Shown: positions 1-9,092 of the stretch, one piece after another
Layout of the letters: each line of letters starts with the position of its first letter
Position numbering within the stretch: position 1 is the first letter of the stretch
Assembly: GCA_900696665.1 (NCBI GenBank)
Contig: CAADGY010000100.1
Location: forward strand, 1 to 60,032
DNA length: 60,032 nucleotides
Source: an uncultured Acidobacteriota bacterium
GTDB lineage: Bacteria > Acidobacteriota > Terriglobia > Bryobacterales > Bryobacteraceae
Direction: 5' to 3'
The notes under the pieces: model-generated
Seen by the model: the letters and a program-made list of their open reading frames with translations, nothing else
Database searches by the model: none
What the model was told of the DNA's origin: nothing
Made by a program: the position numbers and the translations under genes

Positions 1-2
1 AC

Positions 3-334
3 ACACTCGACTCCAACGCCACCCACTCCACTGCATTCACCACGCCCATATGTTCTGTTCAGCAGATTAGGGCAGCCCGCAGTTCCGATCAATGCTGTAC
101 TTGGTCTGACGCATACGCTCAAGACCACGGCAGGTACGCCGTCTCCCTATCGAGCAGTTGCGGGTTGCGGCAAACCTGGAAGGCCCACTCACCCAGTTCG
201 CCGAGGTTGTTTACGACGGCAACCTTGTCATTCTATCGGCTCATAGCATCAAATGGTTAGCCAGCTATGGACGCGGCGGAGTTGAGCGTGGACCCGACAA
301 CGAGCCACGGCTCGTTGGCGGCCGGTACTCCTGA
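3..334 (+). pseudogene. possible decayed coding remnant, unidentified
   Basis: This 341-base stretch before the first gene holds no intact gene. Open segments with a coding-like third-position bias occur in successive plus-strand frames: frame 3 from base 3, frame 1 around 100-170, and frame 2 from 110 to a TGA at 332-334. The last segment, of about 74 codons, ends in NEPRLVGGRYS and looks most protein-like. The frame changes suggest a gene tail broken by frameshifts, or chance openness. I recognise no family. It runs convergently into the lipoprotein gene that ends at 342. Confidence 0.2.
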
Positions 335-341
335 ACTTGTT

Positions 342-1715
342 TTACAGAACGGGAGGAATCGATATCAGGTCGGTACGGGTGTGGCCACCTTCGGTGATGC
401 GTGACAGCGTGTACACCGTTCCGTCCTTGCCGATGGCAATCGAGTTCACGTAAGCCGGACGGTCACCGTTTTCGAAAAAGATCGGCCCATGGTCCGTGTA
501 CTTCATCGTTGGGATGTCGTAGGTGATGAGGTGCAGGTTTTCCTGGCCTTTCGACTCGCCTCGCGCCGTGCTGTCCTTGCCGCGGACACGCTTTCCGTCG
601 ACATAGATCGGGCCTCCGGTCAGGTAGTAAAGTGTCCGGCCATCGGGCCCCAGGGTAAAACCGAGATAGCCGTAGCTGAACTGGTCAAACATACCGCTGC
701 GCTGTGACGGCTCGGAGGTGATCCGGTCCAGTACATCCACGCGCTCGGCTTTCGGGTCGAACCGGAACAGGTAGCCGGAGTTGCCGTGAACACCGTACAC
801 CATGTTGTCGGGGGCATACCAGACCACCTGCCGCCAGTTGTATGCCATATGCCCTGCGGAAGTGGGATCGTAGAGGCCGAAGTAATCTTTCTTTAGATCG
901 TCGCCCGCGACTTGTTCCACGGTGTCCGTATCGTAGCGGTAACGGTTGAGTACTCCCTCACCGTTGCTGAAATAGGCTGCTCCGTCGCGGGGGTCAATGG
1001 CGATGGACCGGCAAATGGTCCGATAAGTCGCTCCCTTACCGTTCTCCCCTTTGAGAAAAAACGGGCCGAAGTTCTTCATCTCTTTTTTCGCCAGATCGTA
1101 GCGGAAGAACTCCCCGACAGGCCACGTGAGTCCGTAGATACGGCCGCGTTGCGTATCCATGTTCATGGTGAGGATGCCCTCGCCTTTCTCGGCTATGGCG
1201 AGGTCCTCGAACTGGCCGGTCTTCATGTCATAGGAGAGCAGGTGGCCGCCAACGTATGGTTTCCATCCTTTCGGTGGAATCCCCATTTTCTCCATCCCAT
1301 CGATGATGCTGTAGTAGCCGATATGAGTGGCAAAATAGAGCTTTCCATTCGATTCGACAAAGTTCACATGGCTCTTGCCCTGGGCAATAACGTTTTTCCC
1401 TTTTTCTCCGGAGGCCTCCGTCAAATCGCCCAGATGCTTGATCTCGTTCGTGGCGGGATCGAAGGAATACATCTGTCCGGCTACATCGTGGGGCTCGGCG
1501 CTTAATACGTAATAGATCTTGCCGTCACTTCCCGTGCCCATACCGTTGTACGTATCGTGAGCAAGCTTGAAATTCGAATTGTATGTTTTGGCGATCAATT
1601 TCTTTTCCTTCGCGCCTGTTTCCGGTTTCCGGTCTGCCGTTCGCGGAGCGCTGGAACATCCAACGAACGCGAGTCCAATCAGAGCAAGGATTGCTGAATT
1701 CTTATCTACCCTCAT
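342..1715 (-). CDS. secreted beta-propeller lipoprotein
   Basis: The 457-residue product begins with a lipoprotein signal: a basic start, a hydrophobic stretch and the lipobox AFVGC with Cys20 as the lipidation site. The mature part is rich in repeated strand units such as GKIYYVLS, NGKLYFAT, RIYGLTWP, NMVYGVHG and GTVYTLSR. Each has a Gly-Asp/Lys turn and an aromatic pair, as in six- or seven-bladed propellers. No catalytic motif is evident, so it may bind a carbohydrate or act as an accessory protein outside the cytoplasm. Its ATG overlaps the stop of the upstream Gfo-like gene by 4 bp (ATGA), so the two are probably translationally coupled. It is the last gene of the minus-strand run. The fold call is moderately secure and the function is unknown. 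Confidence 0.7.
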   Translation of the reverse strand: MRVDKNSAILALIGLAFVGCSSAPRTADRKPETGAKEKKLIAKTYNSNFKLAHDTYNGMGTGSDGKIYYVLSAEPHDVAGQMYSFDPATNEIKHLGDLTEASGEKGKNVIAQGKSHVNFVESNGKLYFATHIGYYSIIDGMEKMGIPPKGWKPYVGGHLLSYDMKTGQFEDLAIAEKGEGILTMNMDTQRGRIYGLTWPVGEFFRYDLAKKEMKNFGPFFLKGENGKGATYRTICRSIAIDPRDGAAYFSNGEGVLNRYRYDTDTVEQVAGDDLKKDYFGLYDPTSAGHMAYNWRQVVWYAPDNMVYGVHGNSGYLFRFDPKAERVDVLDRITSEPSQRSGMFDQFSYGYLGFTLGPDGRTLYYLTGGPIYVDGKRVRGKDSTARGESKGQENLHLITYDIPTMKYTDHGPIFFENGDRPAYVNSIAIGKDGTVYTLSRITEGGHTRTDLISIPPVL

Positions 1716-3121
1716 TGAGCCTTCCCGGGGCTGGCCTGCCTTGCGAGCTCAACCCCTTTCGTCGTGACATGATATTTCGCCAGCATGTTCGGCTTCTCCC
1801 ATGCGGGCAAGGACTGCGGATTCTTCAGATATCCGAGAAAAGTTTTCACCAGTAATGCGAAGTGCGCCTCGTGGCCGATCCGGAACTTGTCCGGTATCGT
1901 GATACGCAACCGGTTGCCAAGATCTTCGGCGCCCAAGCCAGGCCATTCGCCGCTAAGGGAAGCCAGCTTGGTTTCAAGAGCTTTCGCAATTTGAGCCTTC
2001 ATTTCGGGTCTCGCCGGAACCACGTATACCTCGGGCCGGAAATTTTCTTGCTTCCCCTGGTGAACTTCCACGCTCGACCGGGTTCCACGGAAGATCGCAA
2101 CCTCCGTGTCGCCGGTGCCAGCGGGGGCTTCATAGCCCCACTTCACATCGAGCTTGACGTGGACGCCGTTCAATGCATACGTGACGCTATTATTGCAGTA
2201 ATAATCGAGGCTCTCGCCGCGGACCCACTGCTTAAGATATTCGGGGAAGGCGGCGACGCCGGTGACCCGCCGGAAGTCGGCGAGCGACAACACGGTCGGC
2301 CACCGTGATCCCGCCATCACGTTCAGATCTTTCCGGTAATCAATTGCTCTGTCCGGAAATAGAATCCATTGCACCAGGTCGACCAGATGTGTGCCGACAT
2401 CCGTTAATCCTTCGCCTTGCTGCGTGATGTCGAAGAACCATACAGGCCGAAGATTGGGCACGCCCGCAACCAGTTTGAGCAGGTAGTGAACGCTCTCCAT
2501 ATATACAGCCGGGTCGGTGGCTGAGCCGGTCTGTGGCTGCCCGAAAACGCTCTCGTCGTTTACAAGCTCGCGCTGAAGAATGCAGGAGATCTCGTAGCGT
2601 TGCGTCATGCCGTCGAATGCGATCACCCGCTGTTGGTCGGCCGTATCCAGGGCGGCCTGAAGCTTGGGAAGATCGACGGCCTCGATAATCCACGGTTTGT
2701 CCGCCAACTGGTGCAATTTCCGCCGGGCGATCTCGCCGATTCGGTCGATCTTTCCGCGGTTCGATCCGGAGAGCACAACAATCTCCCCGGGATGCTCCGC
2801 GAGCATCTTCTCCCAGTAGTCTGAGCCCGCATAAATGCGTATTTTCCAATGCGTCGGGTTCTCTTTTCTTGCGTTGAATCCTGATACCCGGTTCAAGTGG
2901 GCCGTGAGATCCGGCCCCAGGGGGGCGTAGACGAACGCATCTTCGGAGATTTCCGGCAATGCCTCTTTTTGAATCAGGGCTGCATGGAAATGGCCGGGGT
3001 TGAGCGTAATCAGCCGGAAACGCTCAGCCGCTTGAATGGGGGCGCCGACAATCATAAAGAGCAAAAAGGCAAGCGGCGGGATCATAGCCCGCCGCTTTCT
3101 CGTGTTGGTACACAGGTTCAT
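1712..3121 (-). CDS. exported Gfo/Idh/MocA-like protein, degenerate nucleotide site
   Basis: The 469-residue protein resembles the Gfo/Idh/MocA family with the putative-oxidoreductase C-terminal domain. A Sec-type signal spans about residues 8-32 (basic RKRR, hydrophobic core, cleavage near IQA-AE). Met13 is a possible alternative start that keeps the signal. Where the Rossmann GxGxxG should lie, just after the first strand, there is NPGHFHAAL (41-49), so classical NAD(P) binding is doubtful. The later DKPW (141-144) matches the family EKP region. The C-terminal half has the expected alpha/beta sheet character (GYEAPAGTGDTEV). It overlaps the upstream DegT gene by 4 bp. Substrate is unknown and an exported sugar-modifying role is inference. 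It may use a tightly bound cofactor or have lost redox activity. Confidence 0.75.
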   Translation of the reverse strand: MNLCTNTRKRRAMIPPLAFLLFMIVGAPIQAAERFRLITLNPGHFHAALIQKEALPEISEDAFVYAPLGPDLTAHLNRVSGFNARKENPTHWKIRIYAGSDYWEKMLAEHPGEIVVLSGSNRGKIDRIGEIARRKLHQLADKPWIIEAVDLPKLQAALDTADQQRVIAFDGMTQRYEISCILQRELVNDESVFGQPQTGSATDPAVYMESVHYLLKLVAGVPNLRPVWFFDITQQGEGLTDVGTHLVDLVQWILFPDRAIDYRKDLNVMAGSRWPTVLSLADFRRVTGVAAFPEYLKQWVRGESLDYYCNNSVTYALNGVHVKLDVKWGYEAPAGTGDTEVAIFRGTRSSVEVHQGKQENFRPEVYVVPARPEMKAQIAKALETKLASLSGEWPGLGAEDLGNRLRITIPDKFRIGHEAHFALLVKTFLGYLKNPQSLPAWEKPNMLAKYHVTTKGVELARQASPGKAQ

Positions 3122-4455
3122 ATTTTAGCGAGCTCGCTGCGATGCGACCAGATCTTTTCAAACGCTTTCGCCCATTGATCGATCAGCTCCGGCGCCTCGC
3201 CATACAACACCGGCATAAAGATATGGGTGTTATTCACTTGCGTATTGCCCGCCATAGACGGAGGAATCACGGGCGCGTGGTGCCACCACTTCGCCTCCGA
3301 ATAGATTTTGAGCTTATGCTGTTCCGGATAATCCCACACGGACGCATGTACGCCTTCCGCCTTCAGGGCTTTCAGCAGCGCGTCGCGCTTAAAGCCTGCT
3401 TTCTTCTCGTCCAGCAGCAGCATGTTCCTGTAATAGTACACGCGTTTCTGGTCCGGGCGGACCCGGGGCTCACTTAAGCCGGCCAGTTGCGTGATCCGAT
3501 CGTTCAGCGCACGGATACCTTTCTCGGCCATGCTGTTTCGCTCATCCAACCCGCGTAACTGGGTTCTCGCAATCGCGGCGGCAAACGGGTGCATGCGGTA
3601 TTTCTGGCCGAATCCCGTGCCTTCGTAGGCGCGGATGGGGCTGTCTTTGGCAAATTTTGGCGGGTCTTCGTAGTGGCCGAACGCCGCGGCGCGTTCGAAA
3701 TATTCGCGGGACTGGTACATTCCCATGCCGCCTTCGACCGACGGCATCACTTTCGATGCTTGGAAACTGTAGATGCCCATGGCGCCCCACGTACCCATCT
3801 TCTTCCCCTGCATCTCCGCGCCGTGCGCGTGCGCCGCATCTTCGAGAACAATCAAACCCTTCTCTTTGGCCCACCCGGAAATCTTATCCATCTCGCAAGG
3901 GAGCCCCCAGGAGTGCATGGGAACCACGGCCTTCGTGCGCGGCGTAAGTTTCTTCTTGGCATCGTCCAGATCGAAGCAGGCCGTCTTTGGATCGATGTCC
4001 ACAAAGATCGGTACCAGGCCAAAGAAGCGCATCGCCAGGCAGGTGGCGAAGAACGTGTAGGACGGCACCATGATCTCGCTGCCCGCTGGAAGGTCGAGAG
4101 CGAAATACATGCTGGTGAGCGCGCTCGATCCATTCATGTGCGCCTTCACGAACGGGGACTTCGTATAAGCCTTCCACTCGTTCTCGAAGAGTGGCAGTTC
4201 CTCGTAGAACTTGCTGCTGTCGATGAGCTCGTGCAACACTTTCTTCTCGGTTGCGCCGTAACGGGGCCATTTGGTCAGCGCGGATTCCTTCGCTGTGGGA
4301 AAGCTGACCGCTTTTGCCCCGCCGTTGAGAGCCAGTGTTTCGGTTTTGCCGAAAGCCGCGGTGCCCGCTCCCATGGCGGCCAGCACGGCTCCCCCTGTTT
4401 GTACGAATGAGCGCCGGGTCGCGCCCGGCAACGAATTTTTGTGAGAGCTAGACAT
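3118..4455 (-). CDS. Tat-exported DegT/DnrJ/EryC1/StrS aminotransferase-like protein
   Basis: The 445-residue protein has the fold-type I PLP enzyme signature of the DegT family, which transaminates keto-sugars. Asp206 in VLEDAAHAHG would pair with the pyridine nitrogen, and Lys235 in SFQASKVMPSVEGG would form the Schiff base. Unusually, an N-terminal extension carries a twin-arginine signal (TRRSFVQTGG, Arg14-Arg15) followed by an Ala/Gly-rich hydrophobic stretch, which predicts export of the folded, PLP-loaded protein. The start is supported by AAGGAG about 5 bases upstream of the ATG. It is coupled by a 4-bp overlap to the exported Gfo-like gene. A periplasmic sugar aminotransferase would be atypical, because DegT enzymes are normally cytoplasmic. 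The family call is firm; the location is inferred from the signal. Confidence 0.85.
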   Translation of the reverse strand: MSSSHKNSLPGATRRSFVQTGGAVLAAMGAGTAAFGKTETLALNGGAKAVSFPTAKESALTKWPRYGATEKKVLHELIDSSKFYEELPLFENEWKAYTKSPFVKAHMNGSSALTSMYFALDLPAGSEIMVPSYTFFATCLAMRFFGLVPIFVDIDPKTACFDLDDAKKKLTPRTKAVVPMHSWGLPCEMDKISGWAKEKGLIVLEDAAHAHGAEMQGKKMGTWGAMGIYSFQASKVMPSVEGGMGMYQSREYFERAAAFGHYEDPPKFAKDSPIRAYEGTGFGQKYRMHPFAAAIARTQLRGLDERNSMAEKGIRALNDRITQLAGLSEPRVRPDQKRVYYYRNMLLLDEKKAGFKRDALLKALKAEGVHASVWDYPEQHKLKIYSEAKWWHHAPVIPPSMAGNTQVNNTHIFMPVLYGEAPELIDQWAKAFEKIWSHRSELAKI

Positions 4456-4471
4456 CGTATCTCCTTATCAA

Positions 4472-5800
4472 CTAGTTTTCCAGCAACTTATCAATTGCCT
4501 TCTTAATCTGTGCCTCGGTACCGGGACCCGCATTGGAAGCGCTTGGCTCATAACCTCCTTCGCGGAAAGCCTGGTCCGTGCAAAGATAGCCCGGGCTGAT
4601 GTCGCCATAGCCTGCAACTGCCAGGAACGGACTGCGATTCACCCTCAGGGCGTATTTCTGAAATTCGAGCATGGGTTCACCCGGCAGATGTATGATCCTG
4701 GCCGGGCCGATTTCAAGCAAGCTCATCGTGAGCGGTTCGGTACGGATGCAGAATGCGGTCGCCTGCGCCGAACGGCAGAGATCCACGCCGCTCTTGCCCT
4801 TCAAGGCGGACGGGTCGGTGGGGACCCCCGGTTTGGGAGGCAACTTCAGGTCGGTGGTCTTCCATCGCAGAACGGCCGCTTTATGGAATCGAGTCGCATC
4901 GATGGAACTGTCGAACCCTTTTCGAAGTCGCCGGGCAAGTTCGGCCCTCGCCTTTTCAGATCCATCATTGTATTTGCCGACCGTCACGTCACCGGAGCAT
5001 CCCGTAAAGTATACCTGCGGGATGCCCTCGTCCTGTTCCAGTCTCTCGCGCGCCGTACTGACGAAATCGCCGGAAACGCGGCCATCGCAGCAGAACGTCT
5101 GTGGATGCGTGGCATAGTAGTGGAGACGCACGAGAGGCTTGCCGCCGTTGGCCAGAGTGACCGTCCTTACGGCAGGGTCAATCTCACCTTCGGGAAGCGC
5201 GGCCATCTTGGGGTTCTTGGCTCCCGTGCTGTAACGAATAACGAGCTTACCTTCGTCGTGAATGCGCCGGGCCGATGCCACCCGCTCCACCCGCGCCTCT
5301 CCGACGCCGATACTATCGAAAGGCTGAAGCCGCTTCACGGCCTCCTTCACCGCGCCGGCCAGGCGGTCCGTTACGGCTTCGAGGTATTCATCGCTCATCA
5401 ATAACGGAGGGTTCGGAAAAGTTCGCATGAGCGAATATGCGCCGCCATCGATGTAAGGCGCTGTGTGCTGGTGAACGGAATGAACGGTGACACGGGAGAT
5501 GTTTGTGCCCGCCGCCGCCGCGGCTTTGCGGCGGAACAGCAGATGTGTGGATCCGCCCAATCCGCACCAGTCCACGGAGCACAAAACATAGCGGTGCTTT
5601 CCGTCATCCAACACCACACCTTTCGCCCACAGCGGGTCTTCCACTTTCGTTGTCGGCTGTATCCAAATCAGTGGTTCTCCCATGGCCGGTGTGGCGTCGG
5701 CGCGAAACGCCGCGACACGTAACTCCGCGGCAGAAACGGCAAGCGCCAGCAGACTGGCCCCGAGCGCTGCCCGGTAAAACCCTTTGAGCAAGTTCATCAT
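4472..5800 (-). CDS. neutral/alkaline ceramidase-like secreted protein
   Basis: The 442-residue protein starts with a Sec signal (ALGASLLALAVSAAE) and resembles the N-terminal zinc domain of neutral/alkaline non-lysosomal ceramidases. The His-rich motif VHSVHQHTAPY corresponds to the family NxxHTHSGP metal site. YATHPQTFCCDGRVSGDF and FTGCSGDV match later metal/substrate segments. At about 440 residues it is shorter than true ceramidases (about 650-700), a length typical of the many bacterial homologues of unknown substrate found near carbohydrate genes. So ceramide need not be the substrate. GGAGG sits directly against ATGATG, so the exact start is unclear. It lies 16 bp upstream of the DegT gene and follows the TonB receptor gene. 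Confidence 0.75.
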   Translation of the reverse strand: MMNLLKGFYRAALGASLLALAVSAAELRVAAFRADATPAMGEPLIWIQPTTKVEDPLWAKGVVLDDGKHRYVLCSVDWCGLGGSTHLLFRRKAAAAAGTNISRVTVHSVHQHTAPYIDGGAYSLMRTFPNPPLLMSDEYLEAVTDRLAGAVKEAVKRLQPFDSIGVGEARVERVASARRIHDEGKLVIRYSTGAKNPKMAALPEGEIDPAVRTVTLANGGKPLVRLHYYATHPQTFCCDGRVSGDFVSTARERLEQDEGIPQVYFTGCSGDVTVGKYNDGSEKARAELARRLRKGFDSSIDATRFHKAAVLRWKTTDLKLPPKPGVPTDPSALKGKSGVDLCRSAQATAFCIRTEPLTMSLLEIGPARIIHLPGEPMLEFQKYALRVNRSPFLAVAGYGDISPGYLCTDQAFREGGYEPSASNAGPGTEAQIKKAIDKLLEN

Positions 5801-5846
5801 CCTCCGTACCCGATCATATCTCCACTAGCCTCCGCAGTTGCGCCAC

Positions 5847-8800
5847 TCAGAACACTGCCTTCAATCCGAACTGGAGAATTCTGGGATCGTTTGCCGAAGC
5901 CACCTGTCCGGCGGTGGCGGTATTAACCAGTGCATTCGGGGCGCCGTAGTTGGCATGGTTGAACGCGTTGAAGAATTCGAAGCGCAGTTGCGCAGAAACC
6001 CGCTCGGTAATCGCGGTGTTCTTGAGCAGTACCAGATCGATATTGTTATAGCGGTCAGCGCGCAGGATGTTACGCCCGGAGTTTCCGAACGTGTATTGTG
6101 CGGGAATCGTGAAATCGGCCGGGTTGAACCACTTCGCGGTCGTCCTCTGGCCGGCGGTCCCGGGACCGTTGCGATTCGGCCGCTGCGGCGTTCCGGTGTT
6201 CGCCTGGTCAATACTGATGCGCGGCGTAAACGGAAGACCACTGCGCTGTTGCACGATCGCGCCAAGCTGCCAGCCGCCGATGAGCCGGCTCAAAACTCCC
6301 CCGGCGCCCGATGCCAGCAGCCTTCCCGGACCAAATGGCAACTCATAGAGCCCGCTGAAGACGAAATTGTGAGCGACGTCGAAATCGGAAACTGCGTGCT
6401 CCGCGCGGTAATCCTTCCAGTTCTGCACCGCTCCGCCAAGGTCGGTGCTGACATCATCCATGGATTTCGCCCACGTGTAGGCGGCAAGGAAGGAGAGGCC
6501 ATTCGAGAACCGCCTCTCCAACTTCGTTTGCAGGCCATGATAGGTGCTGTTGCTGCCGTCATCGCGTAGCGTGCCGGATCCGAAGCGTGGAAAGGGACGC
6601 CTCGACTGGATACTGCCGGGGCCTGGAAATTCCGGTTGATTGAACAACACGTCCCTTTCGAGATGAGTTCCCTTCTTGCCCAGGTAGCCGACTTCGAGCG
6701 CTATGTTCGCAACCAGTTCCCGCTGGATCATGAGATTCCACGTCTGCTCGTAGGGCGTACGCTGATTGAGCTGACGTGAGTCGATGATGGGAGGCGATGC
6801 GGCCGAAGGCGGCTGGGTGAAGAAGAAGTCGTGCAGCGTCCGGTTCGGAATCGGATTGTTGTTGTTCGCCACTTCGTCGAACAAAAACGGAGGATTGATG
6901 ACGCCTCCGGTACGGCCGTTGCCGTTCACCAGTTCGTAGAACACGCCGTAACCGCCGCGCAGCACTGTGCGGTTGTCACCAAACACGCGCCATGCGAATC
7001 CGGCACGGGGAGCGAAATTGTTCAGATCGTTCGACTGAATCTGCCGTGGCAACCCCAACTCTTTGGTTGTGACATAAGCGTCCGGCATCGCATCGTAGGC
7101 TGCCCTGGTGATCTTCTGCGCCTCGAAATTGATCGGATCGGAGATGATCACTTTGCCCAGGCGGCGGTCGAACAGCGTCAACTGATTGCGGTATCCGAGC
7201 GGCCAGGGGTTGAATTCGTATCGCAGACCGAGGTTGATAGTCAGGTTCTGTGTCGCACGCCAGTCGTCTTGAGCGAAGAAGTGATAGTTGCTGAAGCGAT
7301 TGCCGAAAGCGTCGCGGGGGAAGGAACGGTTTGCCGATGCCGGCAGCCCTAGCAGGAAGTCCGCGAAGCCCGACCCCGATCGCGCCACGCCCGGGTTGAG
7401 CGTGTACGTGCCGCTGAAGCTGAAGTTGCCGCTATTGTAGGCCGTGTTCCAGTTCGTATTCCGCTGCTGGCGCAGGTCAGCTCCCACCTTCAGCGTGTGC
7501 TTGCCCGTATACCGGGATACGGTCTGGATAATCTGATAGATGTCGTTGGTATTGTTGAGCGGCCGGAAGGTTCGGCCATCGATCCCGGTGAATCCGCTGA
7601 TGCCAATCTGCGGAAAACGTGGAACACTCTCGCTTGTGCGGTCAAATCCGGTGATTCCCGAGAGCACCGTGTGATTCGTGCCGATGCCGGGCGCATCCTC
7701 CAGCGTGTATTCGCGGTTGTATCCGAGCCGCGTTTCAGAGATCAGCGTAGGCCGCCAGGTGTGCGTGTAAGTTACACCGGCGTTTTGGAACCGGGACCGG
7801 AGCGTTACACCAACCAGCGCGGGAAATGCCGAAGGAGTGAAGGTTTTAACATTCGAGAAGGTGTAGCGGCCGAAGAGAAGCCCGGCGCTTTTCACTTTCT
7901 TATCGAGCCGGATGGTGAACTGATCGTTGTCGTCGCTGTTGCTCGGTGAAACGATGTATCGCGTCCCGTCGGGATTGTTCCCCTCGGGAAAGAACTTCAG
8001 GAAGTAAGCGGCTTCGGGGGCGACGCGGTCCGCCGGTATGCGGTGGCCGGGGAACGGGCTGCGCACATAGGTGGAACCTTCCAGCCTCGTCGTGGCCGGG
8101 TCGAAAATCGCGATGGATCCGAAATCTCCGTTTTTCTGCGCCGCCGCCGGCACCACCGCGTTGAACGTCGTGCCACGGCGTTGCCGGAGCCCTTCATAGT
8201 TGCCGAAGAAAAAGAAGTCATTCTGCTTCAGCGGACCGCCGAACGTCACCCCGAACTGGTTCCGCTTCAGGGGAGGTTTCGAAAGCGCGAAGGTGTTGCG
8301 CGCGTCGAAAACATCGTTGCGTACAAATTCGAAGGCACTGCCGTGAAATGCGTTGGAGCCCGATTTGATCGATATGTTGACCAGCGCCGGAGAGCGGCCG
8401 AATTCGGCGGCGAATGCGCTGGTCTGCACCTTGAATTCTTCCAGCGCGTCAATGGAGGGCAAAATGCCGGTTCCTCCGTTGATGGGACCGGTGGAGGAAA
8501 CGCCGTCCAAAACGAATTCCGTCTTAGTTGCACGGGAGCCGCTGACAAATACCGATTGTGCGCGCCCCGTCCCCATTGCGCCCGAGGGTGTCACGCCGGG
8601 CGTCAGCGTGGCCAATTGGGTGAAATTCCGCCCGTTCAGCGGCAAATCCACGATCTTGCGGTTGTCGATGACCTGGCCTACCGCCCCGGTATCGGTTTGA
8701 ATCAGCAAGGCGGTGGCCTCTACGGTAACCGCCTCCACCACATCGCCCAATTGCATAACGATGTCGAACCGCGCTGCCTGGTTCACCTGGAGGATGATCC

Positions 8801-9077
8801 CCGTGAGGACCTGCTTCTTGAATCCCTTCGATATCGCTTCCAGCCTGTACTCACTCGGCGGTAGCGCGGGGATCTCGTAATTGCCGCTATCGTTGGAGAA
8901 GACTCTTTTTGCCACATTGGTCCGGACGTTCGTGGCGATCACTTCGACGCCGCTGATGACGGCGCCCGAAGGGTCGCGTACCACGCCTAGAATGGTGGCA
9001 TCTGTGCTTTGTGCATGCGTAAAGGTGGCCGCTAAAAACATCAGCAACGCGGTCAGGGCTTTCTTTAGAGTGCTCAT
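5847..9077 (-). CDS. TonB-dependent receptor, Oar-like (1)
   Basis: The 1076-residue outer-membrane protein has a signal peptide (1-22, ending in THAQ), a carboxypeptidase-like regulatory beta-sandwich (about 25-110, DPSGAVISGVEV), a plug with LPLNGRNFTQL (145-155), and a long barrel of alternating aromatic strands ending GLKAVF, the terminal Phe expected for BAM insertion. It should import an oligosaccharide or similar ligand with TonB energy. No SusD-like gene is adjacent, as usual for acidobacterial Oar-type receptors. It starts 15 bp after the symporter stop, with AAGGGAA about 9 bases before the ATG. This puts outer- and inner-membrane uptake in one transcript. Ligand is unknown. Confidence 0.92.
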   Translation of the reverse strand: MSTLKKALTALLMFLAATFTHAQSTDATILGVVRDPSGAVISGVEVIATNVRTNVAKRVFSNDSGNYEIPALPPSEYRLEAISKGFKKQVLTGIILQVNQAARFDIVMQLGDVVEAVTVEATALLIQTDTGAVGQVIDNRKIVDLPLNGRNFTQLATLTPGVTPSGAMGTGRAQSVFVSGSRATKTEFVLDGVSSTGPINGGTGILPSIDALEEFKVQTSAFAAEFGRSPALVNISIKSGSNAFHGSAFEFVRNDVFDARNTFALSKPPLKRNQFGVTFGGPLKQNDFFFFGNYEGLRQRRGTTFNAVVPAAAQKNGDFGSIAIFDPATTRLEGSTYVRSPFPGHRIPADRVAPEAAYFLKFFPEGNNPDGTRYIVSPSNSDDNDQFTIRLDKKVKSAGLLFGRYTFSNVKTFTPSAFPALVGVTLRSRFQNAGVTYTHTWRPTLISETRLGYNREYTLEDAPGIGTNHTVLSGITGFDRTSESVPRFPQIGISGFTGIDGRTFRPLNNTNDIYQIIQTVSRYTGKHTLKVGADLRQQRNTNWNTAYNSGNFSFSGTYTLNPGVARSGSGFADFLLGLPASANRSFPRDAFGNRFSNYHFFAQDDWRATQNLTINLGLRYEFNPWPLGYRNQLTLFDRRLGKVIISDPINFEAQKITRAAYDAMPDAYVTTKELGLPRQIQSNDLNNFAPRAGFAWRVFGDNRTVLRGGYGVFYELVNGNGRTGGVINPPFLFDEVANNNNPIPNRTLHDFFFTQPPSAASPPIIDSRQLNQRTPYEQTWNLMIQRELVANIALEVGYLGKKGTHLERDVLFNQPEFPGPGSIQSRRPFPRFGSGTLRDDGSNSTYHGLQTKLERRFSNGLSFLAAYTWAKSMDDVSTDLGGAVQNWKDYRAEHAVSDFDVAHNFVFSGLYELPFGPGRLLASGAGGVLSRLIGGWQLGAIVQQRSGLPFTPRISIDQANTGTPQRPNRNGPGTAGQRTTAKWFNPADFTIPAQYTFGNSGRNILRADRYNNIDLVLLKNTAITERVSAQLRFEFFNAFNHANYGAPNALVNTATAGQVASANDPRILQFGLKAVF

Positions 9078-9092
9078 TTAAAGTAGTTCCCT

